Position numbers and translations under genes: made by a program. From Rhizomys pruinosus (Eukaryota > Chordata > Mammalia > Rodentia > Spalacidae), in assembly GCA_009823505.1 (NCBI GenBank), contig VZQC01008851.1, positions 257,440 through 321,439 of the forward strand: DNA of 64,000 nt, written 5' to 3'. Every line of letters starts with the position of its first letter. Within the stretch, counting starts at the first letter, position 1. Below are positions 10,968-19,889 of the stretch, piece by piece. Under the pieces are notes generated by a model. The model had not been told where the DNA came from. It ran no database searches and saw nothing but the letters and a program-made list of their open reading frames with translations.

Positions 10968-13900
10968 GTGTTAGCAGCCATTGACAGTCATTAGAGATTG
11001 CGAAATGGTAATATTTAATTGTACATTTTCTTCTTAATTTATTAACTGGAACATTTGTTAGCATTTGATGAAGCCTCTGTGAGGCTTCAAGGCACCAGGA
11101 CACACACACTCCTTCAAGCCTTCTGTTGAAGAATCTGGCCTTGGAGCTGGAGAAACAACTCAGCAGTTAAGAGTACTAGCTGCTCTTACAGAGGACCTGG
11201 GTCCGATTCTCAGTACCCACATGGTGGTTCACAACTGTCCACAACTCTAGTTCCAAGGAATGTGATGCCCTCTTCTGCCCTCCACAGGCATTGCATGCAT
11301 GTAATACAGTTACATACATGTAGGCAAAATACTCATATACCTAAAATTAAAAAAAAAAGAATCTAGCCTTCAGGGTAAAGCCTGCTTAGGTAGGTTTCTT
11401 TTCTCCAGAACTTTGTAGCAGCCCATGGCACTGTGCTGGGGAATTCTCTAAGCTTGTTTGTGGCAATGTTTGCCAGTGTGCGCCCACTGACCCATATGAG
11501 ACCCTATCTCAAAATAGAATAAACAAATAGTAACAGCAGGAATTGGTGTGGCTCGGTGGTGACTAACCACAAGGGCAGAAAAGGAGGACACCCTGCACTT
11601 TGTGGATCACACACTGGTTCAACATTCTTTACACAAAAATGTACTGGAGCCATTCACAACTTTGCTGAATAAGAGGGGAAGTCAAAACTGAACAGTACAA
11701 GTAGTGTGGAAGCTAAACAGTAGGCCTGAGAGAGGCCAGCCTGGGCTACACAGTAAGACCATCTCAGAACAGTAGGGCCGAGAGGGGCCAGCCTGGGCTA
11801 TCCAGTAAGACCATCTCAGAACAGTAGGGCCGAGAGAGGCCAGCCTGGGCTACACAGTAAGACCATCTCAGAACAGTAGGGCTGAGAGAGGCCAGCCTGG
11901 GCTACACAGTAAGACCATCTCAGAACAGTAGGGCCAAGAGGGGCCAGCCTGGGCTATACAGTAAGATCATCTCAGAACCAAGGAAGAAAGCAGAGGGAGG
12001 GAGGGAGGGAGGGGAAAAGATTGATTTAAAACCTTGAACTGAAGTTCAGTGGCAAAGCATCATGCAGCATAGCCAAGGCTCTGGGTTCCAATTCACATGC
12101 AAAACACACACAATCAATTAATAATGAAATAAAACCTGAAGCAGTATTAAAGCTGTATCTTACATGATTTTTCTGATCTCTCCAAATCAGACGGTGTGTA
12201 CTAAGAAGAAGAGTCCCCGCATCAAATTTTATCTAAAACGATAAGAACATTATAAAATATCAGTATCACTCTATATTGGCCAGACTTTCTTACCTATTGC
12301 CCACACCTGAAATTAATTAAACATTTTAGAACCAAGTTTATCACAAATTGAAAAAGAAGCAGCAATATACACTTATACGTAGATGGATAACGAATGGGGA
12401 ATAGTTAAATAAAACACATCTATAGTATGGTACACATTCAAAGACTAAAGCTTGATGCAGTAGAACTGTCATGGAATGGTAAGACAGACATGAAGGGAAA
12501 AAAGGAATTAGTAACATCTTTCATATAATGATATCCTTAAACAAAATGTGTTTTACATGTGGATATGTATATATACATCTAAATGTAAGTAATAGAAAGG
12601 TCAAAAATGGGCCAGACACGGTGGCATATGCCTTTAGTCCCAGAACTTAGGAGGCAGAAGCAGACAGATCTCTGAGGTCAAAGACAGCTTGGTCTAGGGT
12701 GAAAAAGAAGCATAGGATCCTTTTTTAAAAAAGATTTACAGGGCTAGAGAGATGGTTCAGTGGTTAAGAACACTGGCTGCTCCTGCAGAGGACCCGGGTT
12801 CCATTCCCAGCACTCACATGGCAGCTAAGAACCCTCTGTAACTCCAGTTCCAGGGCATCTGACACCCTCTTCTGACCTCCAAGGGCTTTGTACAACACAG
12901 TATGCAATATACGCACTCATGCACATAAAATCTTTTTAAAAAATAAATAAAATAAATCTGTCACTGGTATATGCAACTTCAGGTAACTCTGAAATATATG
13001 TGCTTTTTTATTTTTTTATATTTTTGAGGCAGGGTCTCCCTGTAGCCCCAGCTGGAACTCACTATGTAGACCAGGCTGGCCTTGAACTCAGTGATCCTCC
13101 TGCCTCTGCCTCCTGAGTGCTGGGATTACAGGCCTGCACCACCACACCTGGCTTATATGTACTTATTTGTGTTAAATCAAAAAGCCTCTGGACAACATAT
13201 AACCAATACTTTTTGACACCCATTTTAAACACTGTTTAAAATAAGATCTTTTTTTAAACCATCTCAGAACAGTAGGACTGAGAGAGGCCAGCCTGGGCTA
13301 TACAGTAAGATCTACTAGATTACTAATGTAATACTAGTACTGGCATTACTGATAAACCAGAGATGTGCTGAACCATCTAGTTTAAGTACAGTCTGTGAAA
13401 GACACTCTACCATAACACGGACACACCAGAAAAGACATTACAAGCTCTGTTCCTCTCAAAACAAGAGCCAAAGCACAAACACTCCTGGTATGTAATTCAG
13501 CTTTAAGTGTTTTGGTTAATCTTTTATGCACAAAAACCAAATAACTGAGTTCATAAAATTTTAAGATTTTTTTTTTGACCAATGAGTAAGAGTTCCCTTT
13601 CCCAAAACAAATGTTTTATTAGCTTGAAAGTGCTCAAAGTTGCCTTAGAACCTAACAGTTCTGGTTAAGAACCTTTGGATTTTTGCACATAGAAATCCAA
13701 GCATAAAGTTACACACTTATAGCTGAAGCCAGAGTGGGTTCCCTGTTGTGTCAACGTGAGCCACTGTCGCTCTAGTAAAGAAATTGTGCAACTGTTCCCT
13801 TAAGGGGTTACAGTGGATTAGGACCTAAACCTGATAGACCAGTTCAGGCTGGTTTGCATTTACTATTCAAAGCCAGAATAATTTGAGCTACAAACCAAAC

Positions 13901-14443
13901 TTAAGAAGTGGCTGAGTAAGTTCTCACTCTATTTCTTTTATTTATTTATTTTTTTTTGTTATAAAGGAAATGCATGCTCATTCTTGAAAATTTTGGAACA
14001 TATTTTTTTACGAGTCTAAACAAGAAAATGTAATCATTCCTAATCACATTAGCCAGACAGGGTTTCATCATATATGCAATATATAATCTTTAAGAATGAA
14101 ACCAAGATATTTAATGTTCTATAGTTTTTTTTCACTTAGTAGTCTGTGGTTAAAAATTCCCCTTGATGTCGGGCATGGTGGTGCATGCCTTTAATCCTAG
14201 CACCTGGGTGGCAGAGGTGGGTGGATCTCTGTGAGTTCAAGGCCAGCCTGGTCTACAAAGCATTGTAGGACAGCCGGAGCTACAGGGAGACCCTGTCTCA
14301 AAAAGACAAAAAGACCAAAAAAAAAAAAAACAATCCCCTTGTATATCAGGGAATGCCATCACCTAATCTGTAGATACTGAGATCACTTCTGATTGTCATG
14401 TCTGACAGTGCATTTGTAATCCTGAGATGATCATCCCATAGGG

Positions 14444-14491
<48 letters not shown>

Positions 14492-17400
14492 TGAACCCTC
14501 TGTAACTCCAGTTCCAGGGCACTGACACCCTCTTCTGACCTCCAAGGGCTTTGTACAACACAGTATGCAATATACGCACTCATGCACATAAAATCTTTTT
14601 AAAAATAAATAAAATAAATCTGTCACTGGTATATGCAACTTCAGGTAACTCTGAAATATATGTGCTTTTTTATTTTTTTGTATTTTTGAGGCAGGGTCTC
14701 CCTGTAGCCCCAGCTGGAACTCACTATGTAGACCAGGCGGGCCTTGAACTCAGTGATCTCCTCCTCTGCCTCCCGAGTGCTGGGATTACGGCCTGCACCA
14801 CCACACCATATATATATATAGTATATATATATAAAATATATATATATATATATGCTTTTTTTTGCATCTCTATTTCCCAAGGGTAACTACCTAAAAATAA
14901 AATGGTTAAAAGGAAATTAATGTTTTGTAAATGTCTTGGTATGTTCTTTGAAGCCACCACTTGACACACCGCTGATCTTACAGTGGTGTTTGACTTAGCT
15001 GGGGCTCCAGCAGCTGCAGTGGATTGAAACAAGTGACCCGTGTGGACACAAAAGCATAAGTCTCACCTCAAAGGGGTAAGAGAGAGTTTATTCTGGAGAC
15101 AAATATGAGTGGTCATGGCTTGGGAACACAGATTCTGGTTACCCCAAATTCCATGTTCCAACACGGTATCTCTTTCATGAAGTTTTCATAGTAACAGAAC
15201 AAAGAAAAGTCATAAATCAAGACGCTTTTCAAGTATATTGGTGGAAACAGTAAATAGGCAGATACAGCCAGAGGGAAATCTCGGCTGTAGGCCTCAGATG
15301 CATCTAAGGGCATTCTTGGACTTCTGGTTGGTGGGAAATGTTTCTTCTGTTAAGTTAATACATTTTGTTAGTCATTAGAATGTTAAATCAGGCTCTGTCT
15401 GGATCTGCCTCATTGTCAGTCACTGAAGTGCTAATCCATCGGTCAGCCCTGCAGGAAGTTCAGTCCAAGATGCAGGATTTTTCTGGGAACTTTTCTGTTC
15501 ACATCTTACTCAGTCAAAATGGACCCCTGAAAACTGTCCCTGTATAAACACAAGATCACTCATTCATAAGAGGCACCGGGGCCTTGGAAACCACATAGTC
15601 TTTCTCATCTGCTTTGGAATTGCCACATGTGGGACCTTGGACAGCCACACTCTTATCAACTGTCAACTACAGAGTCCTTCTCTTTGGGCAGATCAGCCAT
15701 ACAAGCATCACACACAGTGTCCAGCACAGGGACTGCTACATTTCCAAGTGCTGAACCCAATGAAGGAAGCAGAAGCTGGAGCCTCTCCTGACGACAGTGC
15801 ATCAGTCATCTTCTCAAGTCACTAAAACACCACAGATATTCATTGAAAGGAATAACTGAGATCATATGTATGCATGTGTGTTTGTGTGAAAGAAAAATCT
15901 AAAGTCCCTCATAACCATACCAGGGGACGGACACATACGGACATAGACATATATATCATTTATAGGTGTGTACGTACGTACATACACCATAGAAAAGCAG
16001 CTTCTGGTGCATAATAGGTATTTTAATTATACTGAATTTATTTTTTAATTTGGTATGTGTGAGTGTTATACCTGCATGTGTCTAAGTGCACCCATGTCAT
16101 GCAGAAGAGGGTACTGGATCCCCTAGAACTGGAGTTATAGGCAGTTGTTAGCTGCCATATAGGTGCTGGGAATCAAATCTGGGTCTTCTGCAAGAGCAGC
16201 CAGTGCTCTTAACTGCTGAGCCATCTCTCCAGCCCCTATACTTTTTAAAAAACTATTTTATTATTTTTATTTTTGTGTGTATGAGCATATTGGCTTTATG
16301 TTTGTATGTGTACCTGTGTCACGCAATGCCCACAGAGGTCAGAAGAAGGCATTAGATTCTCCTGGAACTGGAGTTACAGATGGTTGTTAGCCACCATGTG
16401 GGTGCTGGGAATTGAACCCGGGTCCTCTGCAAGAGCAGCCAGTGCACCTAACTGCTGAGCCATCTCTCCAGCCCCTATACTTTTTTAATGGGTTTCCCAC
16501 CCATAATGTGCCAGAAGACAAAAAGAATGATTAAGGCATGTTCTCTACTTCTCAAGGCCATCCAATGGGTCAAAAAGAGGGTCATGTGCACACTTGCTAG
16601 GAAATATACTAGAAAGTACTGCTAGGAAGGCCAAGCAGGCTGGGCTAAAGGATTCTGAAGACTTGATCCAGCTGGAGAGAATGAGCAGCATCAGTACCAA
16701 GTGAGGTCTACACCTCCCAGCAGAGGAGGAAGCAGGGCTCAGCACTTCCCCTAGAAACCAGCCTGGCTCTCAGGCACTCCAGGGCCCACAGCTGCAGACA
16801 CTCAGCACATGATGTAGGTCCAGCCCCAGGCACAGGCCTGAGGAGGCTCCTAGAGCTCACATTAACTTTAAAATACTTAAGAGTCCTCCCTGAAGGCTTC
16901 CAGCTTTTAGAAGAGCTCTGGCTAGAACAAATAATCACCAGCCCAGCTTTTCTCATCACTTTTTTCTTAAGCCTCTGACAAACAGCAAAACTTCTGAAGG
17001 AAAAATGAGAAATTCCGGGCTCAACAGGTGTTGGCCGCCATACAGGTACTAATAGTAGTGATTTTTAATTGCAGTGAACATATCATAACTACACTATCTG
17101 CAAAGCTGTTCCCAGCTTGTGTACTGGTACCCCACAGACAACATAGAGCAGTGCTTTACAAGATGACTTTCAGGTGCTCCTTTGGGAAGCAGCACTCGGG
17201 AGGCGGGAGCCCCACCTGCTATGGTTAGCATCCTGTTTCCCTTGAAGCAAGAGCAGAACCAAGGCCAACAAGAAAGGGGAACTTGACTTAAGTGTGGCAA
17301 TAGTCTGTCTGAAGGCTGGATGTGGTGGTCCACACCTGTAATCCCAGCATCAGGAGGAGGAAGCAGGAGAATCAGAAACTCACAACCATTCTAGGCTCCA

Positions 17401-18608
17401 ACTTGCTAGTTCAAGGCCAGCCTGGGCTACATGAGACCCTGTCTCAAAAGACTAAATAAATAAAATCGTTCCAAAGATGTAAACTTGGTAAGAAAAACAA
17501 AACAAAACAAAAAACTAATTTTAGCTTGTCACTGTGATTTAAAAAGTGCAAAATACATTTTTAAGTCAAGCCAATAAAATTGCTAGGGCAGTTAGTTAAG
17601 TAAATGAACTACTTCCAAACAAATTAAGGAAAAGATGTTGACCCAGTAACAGTAGCACAGTCCACGGGAAATACCCTCAGGAAATCAGCGGACCTGGGTC
17701 CAATGTCACTGTACTTCTAAATATCTGTAACTAATGGCCAAGTAACTTTCCGGGTCAAGGAACGTACACCAGAGTTCAGAGGGAAGTTTCAAGAAAAAAA
17801 CAGCAACAAAGGAGATATACAGCAAGTGAGAACATCTGGAAACGAAAACTGCTTTGGGGAATGCAGGTTCAATTTCTCCCCCTAATTTCAGCTCCTACAT
17901 TTCATTCAGACCAGGATAGTTTGTCGTTTCCCGCATGCACAAAATGTTTACTTCCATCCAGTTATTCCTCATTTCCAAGCCCATTAAGATTTATGGCAAA
18001 ACAAGGCAGGTTTACCACATTATTTCATAAAACAAACCTAAACTCAACCCCGCTTCCTGAAGTAATTATAAAACAAAACAAAACAAAAAAACCCAAGCGC
18101 CTTTGGCAAAGGCATTGGGAGGAAGAAGACCCCGCGGCCTTTTCCGAAATCCGGGGAAGTAATCCCAGGCCGCGGGGCCAGGGGCAAATCTGATACCCCA
18201 GGAGTGGCAGGAGGGCTGGGGACCGCATCCCGGTGCACGCCCCGGACCAAGCGGAACTGAGCTGCCGACGGCGCTCGGAACCCAGCCGGAAGAGTCAGGA
18301 GCCGGCTCCCTGGGGGCCGAGGGACCGCAGGCGCCGACGGGGCCGCTGCGGCTGAACGCTGCTCCAAGGGCGGCAGGCTGCGACCCGCTCCAGCCGAGCA
18401 CGGGCGGCGCCGGGCCGTGGGCGAGGCCGGGACGCGGAGGGCTAGGGCGAGGCCGGAACAGGGCGGACCGAGCCGCGACACGCGCCCGCCGGGGGGGGGG
18501 CCAGCGCCCTACCTTCTCCTCGCCATCGTAGACGCGCACGCCGCGCTGCTGGATCACCAGCGTCTCGTTGATCTCCAGGAGGCCGCTGGTCCACACGAAG
18601 CGGTCCAT
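1300..18608 (-). CDS. Vps36: Vps36, ESCRT-II subunit: 5' coding part, exons 1-6
   Basis: Vps36 is a subunit of ESCRT-II, the cytosolic complex that binds ubiquitinated cargo and phosphoinositides on endosomes and passes cargo to ESCRT-III. Six exons on the minus strand, read right to left, join in frame to give residues 1-176. They are 18608-18513, 12232-12164, 9028-8958, 3610-3496, 2377-2288 and 1386-1300, all with AG acceptors and GT donors. The product begins [20 protein letters not shown] and continues through the N-terminal GLUE (split PH) domain, followed by the linker with [19 protein letters not shown]. The mammalian protein is about 386 residues, so the coiled-coil and winged-helix part lies beyond the left edge; I found no further exon below position 1300. 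No zinc-finger insert of the yeast kind is seen. The ATG has a good context (GCCATGG) and lies in a CpG-rich promoter. Identity rests on recalled similarity to human VPS36. Confidence 0.96.
1752..1913 (-). mobile_element. B1 SINE with target-site duplication
   Basis: Antisense B1 from GAGACAGGGTCTCC to CCACCACGCCCAGC. AGCACTTGACAGTT flanks it at 1738-1751 and 1914-1927. Confidence 0.93.
2090..2219 (+). mobile_element. Diverged B1 SINE
   Basis: GGCAAGGTGGCTCACACC through CCCTGTCTTG and a run of A. Confidence 0.75.
2288..2377 (-). CDS. Vps36: Vps36 exon 5
   Basis: Residues 118-147, [20 protein letters not shown] then [10 protein letters not shown]. Acceptor AACAG, donor GTATTT (a weak +3 to +6 match). 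90 bp, phase 0. Confidence 0.95.
2745..2890 (+). mobile_element. Diverged B1-type SINE
   Basis: CCTGTAATCCCAGAATG through ACCCTGTCTCAAAAC and an A-tail. Confidence 0.75.
3413..3446. repeat. (AC)n microsatellite
   Basis: 17 uninterrupted AC units, about 50 bp from the donor of Vps36 exon 4 on the intron 4 side. Confidence 0.95.
3496..3610 (-). CDS. Vps36: Vps36 exon 4
   Basis: Completes codon 79 and encodes residues 80-117, [20 protein letters not shown] through SFKEHGQIE. Acceptor TATAG, donor GTAAGT. Intron 3 upstream (3611-8957) carries two large minisatellites. Confidence 0.96.
3672..3896 (-). mobile_element. B2 SINE
   Basis: Near full length antisense B2 upstream of Vps36 exon 4. Confidence 0.9.
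3900..4037 (-). mobile_element. Diverged B1 SINE
   Basis: Antisense B1 (AGACAAAGTCTCGC to CCACCACGACCAGC), directly abutting the preceding B2. Confidence 0.85.
4134..4267 (+). mobile_element. B2 SINE with fold-back end
   Basis: Sense B2 head, then after AAGAACCATCTT the sequence doubles back: 4233-4255 is the reverse complement of 4189-4211 (21 of 23 bases). An A-run follows. Confidence 0.85.
4508..5326. repeat. 51-bp minisatellite, 15.5 copies, higher-order structure
   Basis: Fifteen complete 51-bp units start at 4537, followed by a 24-bp partial unit, with a degenerate partial copy at 4508-4536. Units differ mainly at one base (TATATTA or TATTTTA near the end) and at GGAC/GGCC. From unit 4 on, the T/A variant follows a strict period of four units (204 bp). 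Because 51 is divisible by 3 the array is open in one frame, which gives a spurious 317-codon ORF. It lies in Vps36 intron 3, antisense to that ORF. Confidence 0.95.
5651..5808 (+). mobile_element. B1 SINE
   Basis: GCCGGGTTCGGTGGTGC through CCTGCCTCAAAAAGAC, ending just before the 52/55-bp minisatellite. Confidence 0.88.
5832..6472. repeat. 52/55-bp minisatellite, about 12 copies
   Basis: Twelve copies of a unit containing AATAGGCCTGTTCAGAATC and ending GTGTACAGTCT. Copies are 55 bp with, or 52 bp without, a trinucleotide ATC. Some carry CCAG for TCAAG. It is in Vps36 intron 3, 0.5 kb from the 51-bp array and unrelated to it in sequence. Confidence 0.93.
6562..6755 (+). mobile_element. B2 SINE
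   Basis: Diverged sense B2 (GGGGCTCAAGAGATGCTCAG start), about 90 bp after the minisatellite. Confidence 0.85.
6980..7110 (+). mobile_element. Diverged B1 SINE
   Basis: Rearranged 5' part, then AAGCAGGCAGATCTCAGTGAG to GACCCTGTCTCAAA. Confidence 0.75.
7133..7176. repeat. (AC)n microsatellite
   Basis: 22 AC units preceded by ATATATACAT, at the 3' tail of a diverged B1. Confidence 0.95.
7263..7420 (-). mobile_element. B1 SINE with target-site duplication
   Basis: Antisense B1. GAATTTACTTT flanks it at 7252-7262 and 7421-7431. Confidence 0.92.
8268..8402 (+). mobile_element. Diverged B1-like SINE
   Basis: TATGGTAGCACACACTTCTG and TTCAAGGCCAGGAGC are recognisable. Much decayed. Confidence 0.55.
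8428..8585 (+). mobile_element. Diverged B1 SINE
   Basis: ATCTTTTAATCCCCGGGAGC through GAGACCCTATCTCAAAAAG. Confidence 0.75.
8717..8845 (+). mobile_element. B1 SINE, 5'-truncated
   Basis: Starts at CCTAGGCACTTGGGAAG and ends GGGAGACCCTGATCAAAA, 110 bp from Vps36 exon 3. Confidence 0.75.
8958..9028 (-). CDS. Vps36: Vps36 exon 3
   Basis: Codons 56-78 plus two bases of codon 79: [20 protein letters not shown] then IGK. Acceptor CCTAG, donor GTGAGG. A 50-bp minisatellite starts about 140 bp upstream of the acceptor in the transcript. Confidence 0.95.
9165..10106. repeat. 50-bp minisatellite, about 19 copies
   Basis: Unit of 50 bp with core TGCTGGAACGCTACTGCGAC and CCAGTCCAGACCCTC, and a CA-rich segment between. 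Copies diverge by a few bases, often at CpG sites (GCGAC/GCAAC, AACGC/AATGC), as expected for old methylated CpGs. It lies in Vps36 intron 2, ending near exon 3. Confidence 0.94.
10302..10400 (+). mobile_element. B1 SINE 5' fragment
   Basis: AGCCAGGTGTAGTGGTG start, then decayed. Confidence 0.5.
10617..10965. repeat. Compound (AC)n microsatellite with larger tandem unit
   Basis: Several (AC)n tracts separated by a repeated spacer that contains GAATGCATTTCCACTAG, TGTCTGGCTCTCTCTC and ATTGCTATGCATACAC. The spacer occurs twice in full and twice shortened. It is in Vps36 intron 2. Confidence 0.85.
11141..11358 (+). mobile_element. B2 SINE
   Basis: Sense B2, GGAGCTGGAGAAACAACTC to an A-rich tail. 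In Vps36 intron 2. Confidence 0.9.
11716..11975. repeat. 52-bp tandem repeat, 5 copies, SINE-derived
   Basis: Exactly 260 bp, or five 52-bp units. Each holds GCCAGCCTGGGCTAC, CAGTAAGACCATCTCAG and GAACAGTAGGGC. The first two segments resemble the 3' half of a B1-type SINE, so the array probably arose by tandem duplication of a SINE fragment. A GGGA-rich tract follows at 11995-12012. Confidence 0.9.
12035..12118 (+). mobile_element. ID-like SINE remnant
   Basis: GAAGTTCAGTGGCAAAGCAT and GGCTCTGGGTTCCAATTC match the tRNA-Ala-like ID core. Confidence 0.5.
12164..12232 (-). CDS. Vps36: Vps36 exon 2
   Basis: Residues 33-55, [20 protein letters not shown] then KNH. Acceptor TTTTAG, donor GTAAGA, 69 bp, phase 0 at both ends. 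It is part of the GLUE domain. Confidence 0.96.
12608..12715 (+). mobile_element. B1 SINE, 3'-shortened
   Basis: GGCCAGACACGGTGGCATATG to TTGGTCTAGGG, with the right half missing. Confidence 0.75.
12741..12957 (+). mobile_element. B2 SINE
   Basis: Full-length sense B2. Its 3' half is part of the segment copied to 14.5 kb. Confidence 0.92.
12829..13148. repeat. Source copy of a 320-bp local duplication
   Basis: The segment spans the 3' half of a B2, about 60 bp of other sequence, and an antisense B1. It recurs in direct orientation at 14493-14807 with only a few differences. Confidence 0.9.
13004..13153 (-). mobile_element. B1 SINE
   Basis: Antisense B1, also within the copied segment. Confidence 0.9.
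13242..13313. repeat. Isolated single unit of the 52-bp repeat, flanked by 8-bp direct repeat
   Basis: One diverged copy of the 52-bp unit, 1.3 kb from the array. TAAGATCT occurs at 13242-13249 and again at 13306-13313, on either side of the unit. It is in Vps36 intron 1. Confidence 0.75.
14166..14330 (+). mobile_element. B1 SINE
   Basis: Full length (GTCGGGCATGGTGGTGC to CTCAAAAAGAC plus A-tail). ATCCCCTTG-like repeats flank it. Confidence 0.92.
14446..14489. repeat. (TA)n microsatellite, left part
   Basis: TA dinucleotide run with one interruption, bordering the duplicated segment on its left. Confidence 0.9.
14493..14807. repeat. Second copy of the 320-bp local duplication, inside a TA array
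   Basis: Near-identical copy of 12829-13148, with TA microsatellite on both sides (14446-14489 and 14808-14853). It breaks mid-B2 and mid-B1, so it is not a SINE insertion. Confidence 0.9.
14808..14853. repeat. (TA)n microsatellite, right part
   Basis: TA run with GTA and AAA interruptions, bordering the duplicated segment on its right. Confidence 0.9.
14860..16027. other. Non-coding stretch without recognised genes
   Basis: Vps36 intron 1. A segment near 15060-15560 contains GAGAGTTTATTCTGG, possibly the reverse of a poly(A)-signal region of an LTR element. Nothing is firm enough to name. Confidence 0.4.
16028..16236 (-). mobile_element. B2 SINE
   Basis: Antisense B2, in tandem with the next one, in Vps36 intron 1. 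Confidence 0.9.
16245..16475 (-). mobile_element. B2 SINE
   Basis: Antisense B2. CCCCTATACTTTTT precedes and follows it, consistent with a target duplication including the end of the previous B2. Confidence 0.9.
16480..17310. other. Unique intronic sequence
   Basis: Vps36 intron 1. No repeat, exon or RNA gene recognised. Confidence 0.5.
17312..17465 (+). mobile_element. B1-containing SINE (B4-like)
   Basis: GGCTGGATGTGGTGGTCCAC through GAGACCCTGTCTCAAAAG, with extra internal sequence. Confidence 0.7.
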
Positions 18609-18830
18609 GGCCACCACCAGCTCGGCCTCCGCCGCTCACCGGCGCGGGCGCTCCGGGTTAGGAGCTGCGCGCAGGGCAGCCTGCGGCGCACCCTAGTGGC
18701 GGGCGGGGGAAGAGGAAGAGACCGTCCCAGGCCGCCTGGAGTAGGAGCGGCTGGAGGAGCCGGCGGGAGGCGTGTGCGGAGCGTCCCCTGGCGGCTGACG
18801 CTCGGGCCAGGCACCTTGCCTGCCCTGCAC
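18090..18830 (-). promoter_or_regulatory. Vps36: CpG-rich promoter region of Vps36
   Basis: GC- and CpG-dense stretch around the Vps36 start codon, sharply different from the AT-rich SINE-filled flanks. It includes a run of ten G at 18491-18500. No TATA box is apparent. The transcription start cannot be fixed from sequence alone. Confidence 0.7.
18513..18608 (-). CDS. Vps36: Vps36 exon 1 (coding part)
   Basis: Residues 1-32, starting MDRFVWTSG and ending YDGEEK, followed by donor GTAGGG. The frame stays open upstream with GTG codons but has no other ATG close by, so the ATG at 18608 is chosen. Confidence 0.96.
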
Positions 18831-18904
18831 ATTTGTCTCCCGATCCAGCAAGTTGAAGTGCTTGAAAATAACTTTTTATTTTCCAAATAAATGTTAACAG
18901 CAGG

Positions 18905-18999
18905 AATTTTTTGTTTTGTTTGTTTATGTAGCATAGGCTGGCCACGAAATCACAGAGATCCTCCTACCCCTGCCTCTGGGTGCTCGGATTAAAGGCGAG
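18905..18999 (-). mobile_element. B1 SINE fragment
   Basis: Antisense: TATGTAGCATAGGCTGGCC to GGTGCTCGGATTAAAGGCG, just outside the Vps36 CpG region. Confidence 0.7.
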
Positions 19000-19167
19000 T
19001 TGTTTTCATGTACCTGTATATAGTTATGTTAGGTAATGCTTTGTGCTCCTCGCGTTCTCTTTACTATTGGGGGGGGGGGCATGACAAAGCTTGCATGTGG
19101 AAGTCAGAGGACAACTTATGGGAGGCTTAGCAGTAGGCATCTTTAGGGACTGAGCCCTGTCACCTGC

Positions 19168-19324
19168 CTTTTTTTTTGTTTTTTTGTTTTGTTTGACACA
19201 GGATCTCATGTAGCCCAACCTGGCAGTTTATGTAGCTAAGCTGGCTTTGAACCCTTAACCTGTCTTCACCTTCCAAGTGCTGAGGTTACACTTGGAAGGT
19301 GGCATGCATTGTCATGCCTGGCTC
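19168..19324 (-). mobile_element. Diverged B1 SINE
   Basis: Antisense: ACACAGGATCTCATGTAGC to CATGCCTGGCTC, with an internal 14-bp inverted repeat (CTTCCAAGTG and CACTTGGAAG). Confidence 0.75.
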
Positions 19325-19417
19325 TTTCGTTTAATCATTTCCAATAGTAATACAAACCTATGAATTTACTGTAGAGGATATTTAATCTGGCCTGACTGGG
19401 CCATGCAAATCTTCCCT

Positions 19418-19543
19418 GACCACGGGTTCTTTCATTTTATGTTTACATCTCACGTTATAATGACCACTTATATTTGTCTTGACCACGGGTTCTTTCATTT
19501 TATGTTTACATCTCACGTTATAATGACCACTTATATTTGTCTT
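19418..19543. repeat. 63-bp perfect tandem duplication
   Basis: Two identical 63-bp copies (19418-19480 and 19481-19543), each beginning GACCACGGGTTCTTTC. They lie in the Vps36-Ckap2 intergenic space. Confidence 0.95.
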
Positions 19544-19723
19544 ATAGTTTGTGCTGTAAGACACACCTGGGTTGAGGGATCCTCAGTTGGGGAGTTGCCT
19601 CCAAGGAATAGGCCACCTCTGTGGAGTATGGTCTTGATTGTTGAGTGATATGGAAAGGCCCAGCCCACTATGAGTGGTGCCACCCCTGGGTGGGTTGTTG
19701 TGTATTATATAAGTGTGTATTGT

Positions 19724-19886
19724 AGCCGGGCGTGGTGGCGCACGCCTTTAATCCTAGCACTTGGGAGGCAGAGGCAGGCAGATCTTTGTGAGTTCCAGGC
19801 CAGCCTGGTCTACAGAGTGAGTTCCAGGACAGCTGAGGCTACAGGGAGACCCTGTCTCAAAAAAAGACAAAAAAAAAAAAAAAAAG
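19724..19886 (+). mobile_element. B1 SINE, young
   Basis: Close to consensus, GCCGGGCGTGGTGGCGCACG through CCCTGTCTCAAAAAAAG and a long A-tail. Confidence 0.95.
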
Positions 19887-19889
19887 TGT

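Noticed and set aside
18066..18617. 183-codon minus-strand ORF as a complete protein
   Set aside because: Only its first ~32 codons are Vps36 exon 1. The rest is read-through past a GT donor into intron 1.
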